Below are positions 50,593 through 59,504 of a stretch of DNA of 64,000 nucleotides, one piece after another. The DNA is from Pseudomonas brassicacearum subsp. neoaurantiaca. GTDB taxonomy: Bacteria > Pseudomonadota > Gammaproteobacteria > Pseudomonadales > Pseudomonadaceae. The translations under genes were made by a program, and so were the position numbers. Numbering within the stretch: position 1 is the stretch's first letter; every line of letters starts with the position of its first letter. The stretch covers positions 94,365 through 158,364 of the forward strand of contig NZ_VDLV01000064.1 in the NCBI RefSeq assembly GCF_013608025.1. The letters are read 5' to 3'. The notes beneath the pieces were generated by a model. That model saw only the letters and a list, made by a program, of their open reading frames with translations. It was not told the DNA's origin and did no database searches.

Positions 50593-52529
50593 TCAAGTTC
50601 ATGAACAGCTTTATCCGGGGCCGTGTTTCGCGCGTCCTGTTCTGCCTCGCCGCGTCCTGCCTGCTGACGCCCGTCGGTTTGCTGCAGGCCGAAGAGGCCC
50701 AGTGGCAACTGGCAATGAACAACGCGGAACTGCGCGACGTGGTCGAGGAATTCTCCGCGATCCTGGGCAAGACCGTGGTGCTCGATCCCCGCGTGTCGGG
50801 GCGCATCACCGTCATGTCGCGTGAGGCGCTGAACCGCGAAGGCGTGCGTCGGTTGTTCTATTCGGTTCTCGATGCGCATAACTTCACCGTGATTGACGAA
50901 GGCGAGCGGATCCTGATCACACCGGTCAGCGATGCCAAGACGCGCGCCGGAATCGCCGATGCAAAAAGCGCCACGCCGTCGCAGTTCGTTACCCGGGTCC
51001 TGGACCTGCAATCGAGCATCGCCGCCGACGTCGCCGGGTTGATCCGGCCCTTGGTGTCGGCCAATGGTTACGTCGGCCCTTCGGTATCGTCCAACGCCCT
51101 GGTGGTCACCGACACCGCTGCCAATGTCCAGCGCATCGCCGAAGTGGTTCGACAGTTGGACTCGGGGCGCAACCGCAATCACGTGGTGGTGCGCTTGCAG
51201 CACGCCTTGGCCGGGGACATCGCGCCATTGGTGGACGCCTCCGGCGGCAAGCGCGAGGGTGATACGGCGGGCGTGGTGATCGCCGACGCGCGCAGCAATC
51301 GACTGGTGATCATCGGCGCGCCAGCGGTGCGCCAGCGTCTGGTCGATCTGGCCCGGACCCTGGATGTCCCGGCCGCCGCATCCCAGGACAACGCCCGGGT
51401 CATCCGCCTGCGCCATAGCGATGCCAAGCAATTGGCCGAGGTGTTGGAAGGGGTCGGTCAGGATAGGAAAACCAAACCGGCCCTGGCCGGCCTGCGGGAC
51501 AGTGCTGTCGCCAGTCCATTCATGATCAAGGCCGATGAAAGCCAGAATGCCCTGGTGTTGATCGCCGACCCGGCGCAGATTCGTATCATTGAAAACATCG
51601 TCCGTGAACTGGACCAACCTCGGGCTCAAGTGCTTATCCACGCGGCTATCGTGGAGGTTTCTGGGGACATTACCGAAGCCTTGGGCGTGCAGTGGGGCCT
51701 CGACAGAGGCAGCGCGACCGGGTTCATCAACTTTCCGGGAACCGATATCCCGATCATTGGCAACCTGAATCTAAGTGAGCTGGATAAAGGACCTGAAGGC
51801 GCGATCCTGCGGCTGGGCGGCGACCGCTTCAGTGCGCTGATCTCGGCGCTGGCGAGCAATACCCACAGCAACCTGCTGTCCACCCCCAGCTTGCTGACTT
51901 TGGATAACCAGGAAGCGGAAATCATTGTGGGCCAGAACGTCCCGTTCAAGACGGGCTCCTACGCCACCAGCGGCAACGGTGCGGACAATCCGTTCACCAC
52001 CGTGGAGCGCAAGGACGTCGGCATCAGCCTCAAGGTCAAGCCGTACATCAACGAAGGCTCGACCTTGCGCCTGGAAGTGGAGCAGGAAGTTTCGGATATC
52101 GCGCCGTCGGTCTCCGGTGTGGATTCCTCTGACTTGATCACCAACAAGCGCGCCTTGAAGAGCACGATCCTGGCGGACGATGGTGAGATCATCGTGATCG
52201 GCGGCCTGATCCGCGACAGTGTCCGCACCCAGCAAAGCGGCGTGCCACTGATGCGCAGCATTCCGTACCTTGGCGCGTTGTTTCGCTGGAACCGTGACAC
52301 CCAGACCAAAAGCAACTTGATGGTGTTCCTGCGCCCGACCATCGTGCGCAGCAACGAAGACCTGGCCGAGGTCAGTCGCCAGCGCTACGACGCGCTCCGG
52401 GAGCTGAGCAAACCCGGCTCGCGAAAAAACAATTCGCTGCTGTTGCCGCGCGATGCCCGCCAGTTGTTCGAGTCATCCACGGATGCGTCGGCGGTCGACT
52501 CGCGCCTACAGCGCTCCGGTGACCTTTGA
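50589..52529 (+). CDS. gspD: Type II secretion outer-membrane secretin GspD
   Basis: Forms the outer-membrane channel, 646 residues. After a signal peptide (cleavage near LLQAEE) come the N0 domain (WQLAMNNAELRDVVEEFSAI) and N1-N3 repeats (about 120-350). The secretin core (about 370-600) has VPFKTGSYAT and SIPYLGALFRWNRDTQTK. The GTG start at 50589 overlaps the gspC stop (GTGA); an ATG at 50601 is possible. The C-terminal tail after 600 could hold a pilotin-binding segment. Confidence 0.95.
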   Translation: MIKFMNSFIRGRVSRVLFCLAASCLLTPVGLLQAEEAQWQLAMNNAELRDVVEEFSAILGKTVVLDPRVSGRITVMSREALNREGVRRLFYSVLDAHNFTVIDEGERILITPVSDAKTRAGIADAKSATPSQFVTRVLDLQSSIAADVAGLIRPLVSANGYVGPSVSSNALVVTDTAANVQRIAEVVRQLDSGRNRNHVVVRLQHALAGDIAPLVDASGGKREGDTAGVVIADARSNRLVIIGAPAVRQRLVDLARTLDVPAAASQDNARVIRLRHSDAKQLAEVLEGVGQDRKTKPALAGLRDSAVASPFMIKADESQNALVLIADPAQIRIIENIVRELDQPRAQVLIHAAIVEVSGDITEALGVQWGLDRGSATGFINFPGTDIPIIGNLNLSELDKGPEGAILRLGGDRFSALISALASNTHSNLLSTPSLLTLDNQEAEIIVGQNVPFKTGSYATSGNGADNPFTTVERKDVGISLKVKPYINEGSTLRLEVEQEVSDIAPSVSGVDSSDLITNKRALKSTILADDGEIIVIGGLIRDSVRTQQSGVPLMRSIPYLGALFRWNRDTQTKSNLMVFLRPTIVRSNEDLAEVSRQRYDALRELSKPGSRKNNSLLLPRDARQLFESSTDASAVDSRLQRSGDL

Positions 52530-53989
52530 GCGAGCCGTTGCCCTTTGGTTTCGCCAGGCGCCTGGGCGTGCTGTTGGAAGGCTCGGGGCCGACCTTGAGC
52601 CTGGTCATGCGCCGCGATACGCCGCTGACGGCCGTGGCCGAAGTGCGGCGCCTGTGCGGGCGGGACTTGCCGATCCAGGTGGTGGAGCCGGCACAGTTCG
52701 CCTTGCGCCTGGCCAGCGTCTATCGCCAGGGCCAGAGCGCCGCCGAGCAGGTGGCCCAGGGCCTGGACGAGGAACTGGATCTGCTCAGCCTGGCCGACCA
52801 GATGCCGCAGACCACCGACCTGCTGGAACAGCAGGGCGATGCGCCGATCATCCGGCTGATCAATGCGCTGCTCAGCGAGGCGGTTCGCGAACACGCCTCG
52901 GATGTGCATCTGGAAACGTTCGAGCAATACCTGTCGGTGCGCATGCGCATCGACGGACAGTTGCAGGAAATGCTCCGTCCGCGTCGGGAACTGGCGAATC
53001 TGCTGGTGTCGCGGATCAAGGTCATGGCGCGCCTGGACATCGCCGAAAAACGCGTGCCCCAGGACGGTCGAATGGCGTTGCGCCTGGCCGGCCACGAGGT
53101 CGATGTGCGGGTCTCGACCCTGCCGTCGGCCCATGGCGAGCGGGTGGTGTTGCGCCTGCTGGACAAACAGGCCGGGCGCCTGGATCTGCAACGCCTGGGC
53201 CTGCCCGACGACACCCTGGCGAGCCTGCGCCAGCTGCTCGGCAAGCCCCACGGCATCGTGTTGGTCACCGGGCCCACGGGGTCGGGGAAAACCACCAGTC
53301 TGTACGCGGCGCTGAGCAGCATCAACGACCAGAGCCGCAATATTCTTACGGTCGAAGACCCCATCGAATACCACCTGCCGGGCATTGGCCAGATGCCGGT
53401 CAACCCGAAAGTCGACATGACTTTTGCCCGTGGCTTGCGGGCCATTTTGCGCCAGGACCCGGACGTGGTGATGGTCGGCGAAATACGCGACCGCGAGACC
53501 GCCGAAATCGCCGTCCAGGCGTCGCTGACCGGGCACTTGGTGCTCTCGACCCTGCACACCAACACCGCCGTCGGTGCGGTCACGCGGTTGGTGGACATGG
53601 GCGTGGATGCCTATCTGCTGGCGTCGTCCCTGGCCGGCATCGTCGCCCAGCGCTTGCTGCGTCGTCTGTGCCCGTCCTGCAAAACGCCGTATGTGGCTGA
53701 CGCCGCCACGTGTCGGCGCCTGGGCCTTGACGCCGCTGCCGCGCCCCGGTTGTTCAAGGCCCAGGGCTGCGAGCAATGCCAGAAAGGCTATCGCGGACGC
53801 TTCGGGATCTATGAACTGGTGAATGTCAGCGCCGTCCTGTCGCAGCTGATTCACCAGGGCGCCACCGAGCAGGCGCTGGCCGCCGAGGCGCGCAAGACCT
53901 CCCGCAGCCTGTTCCAGGACGGCCGTCGGCGCGTGCTGGAAGGCCTGACCAGTGTTGACGAATTGCTGCGCATCACTCAGGAGGATTAG
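52526..53989 (+). CDS. gspE: Type II secretion ATPase GspE
   Basis: Cytoplasmic motor of pseudopilus assembly, 487 residues. N1E/N2E domains (about 1-230) are followed by Walker A GPTGSGKTT (249-257), an Asp box, Walker B near 308-320 (DPDVVMVGEI), and His motifs (TGHLVLSTLHTN). The zinc tetracysteine is CPSC ... CEQC (about 382-420). It starts with TTG at 52526 overlapping the gspD stop (TTGA), with GGTGA upstream. Confidence 0.96.
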   Translation: MSEPLPFGFARRLGVLLEGSGPTLSLVMRRDTPLTAVAEVRRLCGRDLPIQVVEPAQFALRLASVYRQGQSAAEQVAQGLDEELDLLSLADQMPQTTDLLEQQGDAPIIRLINALLSEAVREHASDVHLETFEQYLSVRMRIDGQLQEMLRPRRELANLLVSRIKVMARLDIAEKRVPQDGRMALRLAGHEVDVRVSTLPSAHGERVVLRLLDKQAGRLDLQRLGLPDDTLASLRQLLGKPHGIVLVTGPTGSGKTTSLYAALSSINDQSRNILTVEDPIEYHLPGIGQMPVNPKVDMTFARGLRAILRQDPDVVMVGEIRDRETAEIAVQASLTGHLVLSTLHTNTAVGAVTRLVDMGVDAYLLASSLAGIVAQRLLRRLCPSCKTPYVADAATCRRLGLDAAAAPRLFKAQGCEQCQKGYRGRFGIYELVNVSAVLSQLIHQGATEQALAAEARKTSRSLFQDGRRRVLEGLTSVDELLRITQED

Positions 53990-53994
53990 CGCCC

Positions 53995-55203
53995 ATGCCG
54001 ACCTTCGTTTATCGGGCCGAAGACGCCCATGGCCGTCGCTGTAAGGGCCGCGTGGACGCCGACAGCCCGCGCCATGCTCGCCAGTTGCTGCGCGAGCGCG
54101 GCTTGCTGCCCAGCGAACTTGCCGAAGCCAAGGAGCAACGAACCCTGGGCGGGCGGCATGCCGGGGGACGTTTGAGCCCGGCGGATCTGGCGTTGCTGAC
54201 GTTGCAGCTCTCCACCCTGATCCAGGCCGGACTGCCGCTTGAAGAATCGCTGGAGGCGGTGGCGCAACAGAGCCAGAAGCGCCGCGTTGCCCACCTGCTG
54301 GCGGCGGTGCGCGGCCGGGTGATGGAGGGGCACGCGTTGGCGACGGCACTGAAGGCCTTTCCCCAGGCGTTCCCCGAGCTGTTCTGCGCCACGGTCGCGG
54401 CGGGCGAACAATCCGGTCACCTTGGCCAAGTATTGGAACAACTGGCGAGCTACACCCAGGCGCGCCAGGCCTCGCGCCAGCGCATTCAATTGGCATTGGT
54501 GTACCCGCTGATCCTGATGCTGGCCTGCGTCGCGATTGTTGGCTTCCTGCTGGGCTACGTGGTGCCGGACGTGGTGAAGATTTTCATCGACAGCGGCCAG
54601 CCGTTGCCCTGGCTGACCCAGGCGCTGATCGCCGTGAGCGATGGCTTGCGTCGCCATGGCCTGTTGATGTCCGGTGTCCTGGCCGGGCTGTTCGGGTTGT
54701 GGCGCTGGAGCTTGCGTCAGCCGACGTGGCGCCTGCGCTGGCACCGCTTGTTGCTGCGGCTGCCGCTGTTGGGCGAAGTGCTGCGGGCGATGGAAGCGGC
54801 GCGATTCGCCAGCACCTTGGCGATCCTGAGCAAAAGCGCGGTGCCGCTGGTGGATGCCTTGCACATCGCCGCGCAGGTGATCGGCAACCTGACGATTCGC
54901 GCCCGCATGGCCGACGTCGCCCGTTCGGTCCGCGAAGGCGGGACCCTGACCCGTGGCCTGGAGCAGGGCGGTGATATCCCACCGCTGATGCTGCACATGA
55001 TCGCCAGCGGCGAGCGGGCCGGCGAGCTCGACAACATGCTGGCCCGGGCCGCCGAACAACAGGAGGCCAGCCTCGCGGCGCGCATTGCGCTGGTGGTGAG
55101 CCTTTTCGAACCGGCCATGTTGGTGCTGATGGGCGGTGTCGTGCTGCTGATCGTCATGGCCATCCTCCTACCGATCCTGAGCCTCAACCAATTGGTGAAT
55201 TGA
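53995..55203 (+). CDS. gspF: Type II secretion platform protein GspF
   Basis: Polytopic inner-membrane protein, 402 residues, with duplicated T2SSF domains (about 65-190 and 270-395) and three membrane helices. Typical segments are TLIQAGLPLEESLEAVA, ARFASTLAILSKSAVPLVDA and PAMLVLMGGVVLLIV. It follows gspE by five bases with a strong AGGAGG site. Confidence 0.96.
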   Translation: MPTFVYRAEDAHGRRCKGRVDADSPRHARQLLRERGLLPSELAEAKEQRTLGGRHAGGRLSPADLALLTLQLSTLIQAGLPLEESLEAVAQQSQKRRVAHLLAAVRGRVMEGHALATALKAFPQAFPELFCATVAAGEQSGHLGQVLEQLASYTQARQASRQRIQLALVYPLILMLACVAIVGFLLGYVVPDVVKIFIDSGQPLPWLTQALIAVSDGLRRHGLLMSGVLAGLFGLWRWSLRQPTWRLRWHRLLLRLPLLGEVLRAMEAARFASTLAILSKSAVPLVDALHIAAQVIGNLTIRARMADVARSVREGGTLTRGLEQGGDIPPLMLHMIASGERAGELDNMLARAAEQQEASLAARIALVVSLFEPAMLVLMGGVVLLIVMAILLPILSLNQLVN

Positions 55204-55206
55204 CCG

Positions 55207-55662
55207 ATGAAACCTCAAAGCAACCCACCCGCACGCCCCCAACGCGGTTTCACCCTGATCGAAATCATGGTGGTGGTGGTCATCATTGGCGTGCTCGGCG
55301 CCATCGTGGTGCCGCAGTTCATGAGCCGACCCGACCAGGCCAAGGTCACGGCCGCCCGCACCGATCTCCAGGCGATCGCCACGGCCCTGGAAATGTATCG
55401 CCTCGACAACTTCCAGTACCCCTCGACCCAACAAGGCCTGGAGGCGTTGAGCAAACGCCCGTCCGGCACGCCCGTGGCCAGGAGCTGGAACCCACAAGGG
55501 TATCTGAAAAGCCTGCCGATCGACCCTTGGGGCACGCCCTACCAGTACGTCAATCCTGGGCACAAATCCGTTGATGGCAGCTACGACCTGTACTCCCTGG
55601 GCGCCGACGGCGTGTTGGGGGGTGAAGGGATGGCGGCCGACATCGGCAATTGGGTCGAGTGA
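55207..55662 (+). CDS. gspG: Major pseudopilin GspG
   Basis: Main subunit of the T2SS pseudopilus, 151 residues. The prepilin cleavage site is RG-FTLIEIMVVVVIIG with Glu at +5. The C-terminal calcium-binding loop of GspG (YDLYSLGADGVLGGEGMAADI) is intact. It is processed by a prepilin peptidase not encoded in this window (probably the shared PilD). Confidence 0.97.
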   Translation: MKPQSNPPARPQRGFTLIEIMVVVVIIGVLGAIVVPQFMSRPDQAKVTAARTDLQAIATALEMYRLDNFQYPSTQQGLEALSKRPSGTPVARSWNPQGYLKSLPIDPWGTPYQYVNPGHKSVDGSYDLYSLGADGVLGGEGMAADIGNWVE

Positions 55663-55664
55663 AC

Positions 55665-56132
55665 ATGCCACGTCGTTGCCGGGGCTTCACCTTGCTGGAG
55701 CTAATGGTGGTCATCGTCTTGATCGGCGTCCTGGCGGGCATGGTCCGTTTCGCCACGGGGGCGAGCCCGGCGCGGGAGGCAAGGCAGCAGGCGCGCGACT
55801 TCGTCGCGGTGGTGCACCAGTTGCGCGAGCGGGCGGTGTTGGACGGGCAGGAATACGGCGTGCGCGTGCAGCCAGGCGGTTATCAGGCGTTGCGACTCGA
55901 AGCCCAGGACTGGACGGCAGTGTCGGCGTCGCATCGAATGCCCGAGGGCCTGACGCTTGGCTTGGAGCAGGACGGCCATGTTCTGCGCCTCGATGATGTC
56001 CAGGGACCGCCGCAGTTGCTGCTGCTCAGCAGTGACGAGATCAGCCCGTTCAGGCTATTGATCAAAGTCGCTGGGCAAGCGATTGCCCGGGTATCGAGCG
56101 ATGGCCTGGCGGAGCCGCTGATCGATGAGTAA
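55665..56132 (+). CDS. gspH: Minor pseudopilin GspH
   Basis: Pseudopilin of 155 residues with cleavage site RG-FTLLELMVVIVLIG and Glu at +5. The globular domain contains RDFVAVVHQLRERAVLDGQEYG. The ATG at 55665 is chosen; a GTG at 55659 overlapping the gspG stop is equally possible. Confidence 0.92.
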   Translation: MPRRCRGFTLLELMVVIVLIGVLAGMVRFATGASPAREARQQARDFVAVVHQLRERAVLDGQEYGVRVQPGGYQALRLEAQDWTAVSASHRMPEGLTLGLEQDGHVLRLDDVQGPPQLLLLSSDEISPFRLLIKVAGQAIARVSSDGLAEPLIDE

Positions 56133-56511
56133 CGCGCGCGGGCAGGCCGCCGCTTGCCAGGGTTTCACGCTGTTGGAAGTCATGATTGCCCTGGCGATTT
56201 TCGCCACGCTGGCGGCGGCCGTGCTTTCGGCCAGCCAATTCGTGCTCAAGCAAAGCGCCGGCCTGGAGGACCGTCTGTTCGGTGCCTGGCTGGCGGACAA
56301 TCAGTTGAGCGAACTACGCCTGCAAACCGTCACGCCGCCCGGCCAACAGCGACTGAATCGACACCTGGATCGCCGCGATTGGGTCTTGCAACAGCGCGTC
56401 GCCCCGGCCCATGACGGGCGCCTGCTGCGGGTCGAGATCCAGGTGAGCCGCGGCGACAGCGCCACCGTCGTACGCCGCACCACCGGGTGGATTGGTCGTC
56501 GTCATGAATAA
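56125..56511 (+). CDS. gspI: Minor pseudopilin GspI
   Basis: Pseudopilin of 128 residues: CQG-FTLLEVMIALAIFATLA at the N-terminus with Glu at +5, and the short C-terminal domain with AWLADNQLSELRL (the conserved GspI N-L-E region). It overlaps gspH by eight bases and gspJ by eight. Confidence 0.93.
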   Translation: MSNARGQAAACQGFTLLEVMIALAIFATLAAAVLSASQFVLKQSAGLEDRLFGAWLADNQLSELRLQTVTPPGQQRLNRHLDRRDWVLQQRVAPAHDGRLLRVEIQVSRGDSATVVRRTTGWIGRRHE

Positions 56512-57037
56512 GCAGTCGGGTTTCACCTTGTTGGAACTGGTCGTTGCAATCGCCATTTTTGCCTTGCTCGGCCTGGCCAGTTGGCGGTTGTTCAACGGCG
56601 TCGTGCGGACCCAACAAGGAGTCGGTCAACACGAACGCGACATCAGGGCCTTGCAGCGTGCTGTCGGCGTGATCGAACGGGATGTATGGCAGGCGGTTGC
56701 CGACTCGGTCGTGCTGGCGCCGGGGCACTTGCAGTTGCAGCGCAGCCATTGGCGCAACCCATTGGACCAGCCACGCAGTGAACGGCAAACGGTGCGCTAC
56801 CAGCTCAAGGGCGGTGCGTTATGGCGCGAGAGTATCGGCGAGGGCACGACACTTGTGCAGCGGCAAAAATTGCTCGACGAGGTCCACAGCTTGAGCTGGC
56901 GGGTGCTCGACCGACAGCGGGACTGGCACCGCGAAAGCGCTAGGGGCACCGAGCCGCTGGCGCTGGAATTAATCGTGTCGGCGGGGCGTTTCGAGCAGAT
57001 CCGTCGAGTGTTGCTGTTGCCGGAGGCGCTGCCTTGA
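56504..57037 (+). CDS. gspJ: Minor pseudopilin GspJ
   Basis: Pseudopilin of 177 residues: SG-FTLLELVVAIAIFALLG. The body includes the family segment LQRAVGVIERDVWQAVADS and a Trp-rich middle. The ATG at 56504 lies within the gspI end. Forms the tip complex with GspI and GspK. Confidence 0.94.
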   Translation: MNKQSGFTLLELVVAIAIFALLGLASWRLFNGVVRTQQGVGQHERDIRALQRAVGVIERDVWQAVADSVVLAPGHLQLQRSHWRNPLDQPRSERQTVRYQLKGGALWRESIGEGTTLVQRQKLLDEVHSLSWRVLDRQRDWHRESARGTEPLALELIVSAGRFEQIRRVLLLPEALP

Positions 57038-57879
57038 AGCGCCAACGCGGCGTGGCGCTGATCAGTGTGCTGCTGGTACTGAGCCTGGCTTTGCTGCTGG
57101 TCGGTGGGCTGTTGCGCAGCCATCGGGTGCTGTTGCACAGCAGCGCGCAGCAACTGCAACAGGTCCAGCTGCGGCAATTGGGCTTGGCAGGGGAAGACTG
57201 GGCGCGGGTGGTGCTGGAGGATAGCGCAATAACGTCGTCCGGGCCCGTTGACCTGAGCCAGGATTGGGCCCGGATCGAGCCCGTGTTGGAAGTGGACGGC
57301 GCCGAGCTGCGCATCGCTATCGAGGATCTGTCCGGGCGCCTGAATCTCAACGCGCTGCTGGCCCTGGGGCAAATCGATCAGGTCACCCTCAGTCGCTGGA
57401 GTCGCCTGCTGGCCTTGCTGGATCTGCCGCCACTGGCGTTGCCCCAGGTGGGGCCGGTGCAAGAGTTGAGTCAACTGCGTCTGCTGCCAGGCATCGACGG
57501 CCAGACACTGCGGCGCCTGGAACCCTGGGTGGTGTTGCTGCCCAAGGACGCACGCCTGAACATCAATACCGCCCCGCAGCGTGTACTGATGACCCTTGAT
57601 GGCATGGAAACCGGGGCCGCCAAGACGTTGGCCAACCAGCGTCGCCATGCGCCATACGCCAGCGTGCAGGCGTTTACCAACGACCCGTTGCTGTCCGGAG
57701 TCGGCCTCAACAGCCATGGGTTGGGCGTGGGCAGCCGCTGGTTTCGAATCACCGTGAGCGTGACCCATGGCGACAGCCGTCTGCGCCTGGCCTCGGATAT
57801 CGAGCGCGATTCTGTTAGCGGGCGCTGGACGGTTCGTCAGCGTCGTTTCTTACCCTTCAGCCCCAGCGAGCTTCCTTGA
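57034..57879 (+). CDS. gspK: Minor pseudopilin GspK
   Basis: Tip pseudopilin of 281 residues. It begins KRQRG-VALISVLLVLSLALL and, as usual for GspK, lacks Glu at +5. The GspK-type domain shows DLSGRLNLNALL and LNINTAPQRVLMTLDGM. The start is TTG at 57034, overlapping the gspJ stop (TTGA). Confidence 0.94.
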   Translation: MKRQRGVALISVLLVLSLALLLVGGLLRSHRVLLHSSAQQLQQVQLRQLGLAGEDWARVVLEDSAITSSGPVDLSQDWARIEPVLEVDGAELRIAIEDLSGRLNLNALLALGQIDQVTLSRWSRLLALLDLPPLALPQVGPVQELSQLRLLPGIDGQTLRRLEPWVVLLPKDARLNINTAPQRVLMTLDGMETGAAKTLANQRRHAPYASVQAFTNDPLLSGVGLNSHGLGVGSRWFRITVSVTHGDSRLRLASDIERDSVSGRWTVRQRRFLPFSPSELP

Positions 57880-58982
57880 TGAAAACCTGGCTTTACCTGA
57901 CGGCCGAAGGCCTGGACGCGCCGTGCGCAAAGTGGCCGTGCTGCGTGTGGTCGCCCACCGGTGAACGTCGTCGCCTGCCGCTGCACGAGGCGGCCGGCGA
58001 GTTGAACGGACGGCCCGTCGATGTGCTGTTGCCAATGGAAATGTGCAGTTGGTTGCGCAGCGATCCGTGGCCGTCTCGACGCCAGCCCAGGCCCCAGGCC
58101 CTGGCATTCGCCATCGAAGAGCAACTGAGTGAAAACCTGGAGGCGCTGCACATCAGCATCGGCCCGCGGGATCATCAGCACCGCTATCCGCTGATGGTGA
58201 CGGAGCGCGGCCGGTTCCGGGCGTTGCTGGCGCTGCTCGCCGAGCAGGGCATCGACACGCGGGCAGTGCATGTCGACGCTGACTTGTTTTGCAAGAACCA
58301 GGCATCGGGCGTGCGCTGGTTCGGGCGCTGGTTGCTGGGTGGCGGGCTGTCGGCGCGCCTGTCATTGTCGCCAGGGGCTTTGATGACGCTCAAGCCGGGC
58401 CTGCCCGAAGACATTCAGTGGCTGGATGAAGAGCTTGATTGCCCAGGTATCGATGAATGGATATTGAATGCGAATGGACGTCCCATCGACCTGTTGCAAG
58501 GTGAGTTTCGTCGACGCCGACGCCCGCTGCCATGGCGTGGTGCTTCGGCGGCGATACTGGGCCTGTTGGTGCTCACCTGGGCCTTCAGCGATGCCCGCGT
58601 GCGCTTTCTGGAAAGTGAAACCCAGCTTTTGTATGCCCAAAGTGAGCAGCGGTTCAGGTCGCTGTATCCCAGGCAGGAACGGATCGTCGATCTGGCGGCA
58701 CAGTTCCAGGCATTGCAGAGCCGACGCGGGCAAAGCCAGGACACCCAGGTCGCGCGTCTGACCCGTCTGACCGAGCAGGTCATCGGCGCCAGCAACGTCG
58801 AGGTGCAGCGCATCGATTTTCGTGAAGGCGAAGGTTGGAAAATCCAACTGACAGCGAACAGTTTCGTCGAACTGGAACAGCTGCGTGAACGCGGGCAGCA
58901 AAACGGGTTGCCTGTCACCTTGGGCAGCGCCAGCAAGCAGAACAACCGCGTGCTGGCCATCCTCACGCTGGAGAACAGTTGA
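57879..58982 (+). CDS. gspL: Type II secretion protein GspL
   Basis: Bitopic platform protein of 367 residues. The N-terminal actin-like cytoplasmic domain (about 1-225) binds GspE. A membrane helix lies near 225-245 (GASAAILGLLVLTWAF), and the periplasmic ferredoxin-like domain follows. Its ATG overlaps the gspK stop by one base. Confidence 0.92.
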   Translation: MKTWLYLTAEGLDAPCAKWPCCVWSPTGERRRLPLHEAAGELNGRPVDVLLPMEMCSWLRSDPWPSRRQPRPQALAFAIEEQLSENLEALHISIGPRDHQHRYPLMVTERGRFRALLALLAEQGIDTRAVHVDADLFCKNQASGVRWFGRWLLGGGLSARLSLSPGALMTLKPGLPEDIQWLDEELDCPGIDEWILNANGRPIDLLQGEFRRRRRPLPWRGASAAILGLLVLTWAFSDARVRFLESETQLLYAQSEQRFRSLYPRQERIVDLAAQFQALQSRRGQSQDTQVARLTRLTEQVIGASNVEVQRIDFREGEGWKIQLTANSFVELEQLRERGQQNGLPVTLGSASKQNNRVLAILTLENS

Positions 58983-59437
58983 TGAAACTCAATGGATGGC
59001 AGGTCTCGAAGCAGGTCTGGGGAAGCCTGTCGCGCCGGGAACAAGGGTTGTTGCTGGGGCTTGTCGGGTTGTTGTCGCTCGCGCTGGCCTACGCCGCGAT
59101 TTGGCAACCGACCCGGCAACGGCTGGAGGTTGCCGAGCGACAGTACCGCCAACAAGCCGAACTGAGCGTCCGCATCCAGCGCGCCGAACCCAGCCGGGAC
59201 ACAACGGCCGCTAACCGGCCCTTGTCGGTGCGCGTCAATGAGAGTGCGACGGCGGCGGGGTTGGACATCGCGGAAATGGACGTCGAGGGCGACTCGTTGC
59301 GACTCGCCGTCAGGGGTGATGCGAGTGCGTTGCTGCGGTGGTTGGATCGACAAGAGCGGGAGGGCGCGGGGTTGCGGTCGCTGACCTTGGAAGCGCGTGA
59401 TGATGCGCTGGAGGCTCGAGTGGTGTTGCATCAATGA
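58982..59437 (+). CDS. gspM: Type II secretion protein GspM
   Basis: Partner of GspL, 151 residues: membrane helix at about 20-40 (QGLLLGLVGLLSLALAYAAI), coiled coil, then a ferredoxin-like domain (AATAAGLDIAEMDVEGDSLRL split). It overlaps gspL by one base. No gspN or prepilin peptidase gene follows; this is the end of the operon. Confidence 0.92.
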   Translation: MKLNGWQVSKQVWGSLSRREQGLLLGLVGLLSLALAYAAIWQPTRQRLEVAERQYRQQAELSVRIQRAEPSRDTTAANRPLSVRVNESATAAGLDIAEMDVEGDSLRLAVRGDASALLRWLDRQEREGAGLRSLTLEARDDALEARVVLHQ

Positions 59438-59479
59438 CCGACTGAGCACACAGCAACCTCGACCAGAAGAATTGGGTTT

Positions 59480-59495
59480 TTGTGGCGAGGGGATT
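59480..59495. repeat. Remnant of a type B REP arm
   Basis: TGTGGCGAGGGGATTT matches only the first half of a type B arm, between the convergent gspM and MFS genes. Confidence 0.5.
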
Positions 59496-59504
59496 TAGTG
59501 ATGG

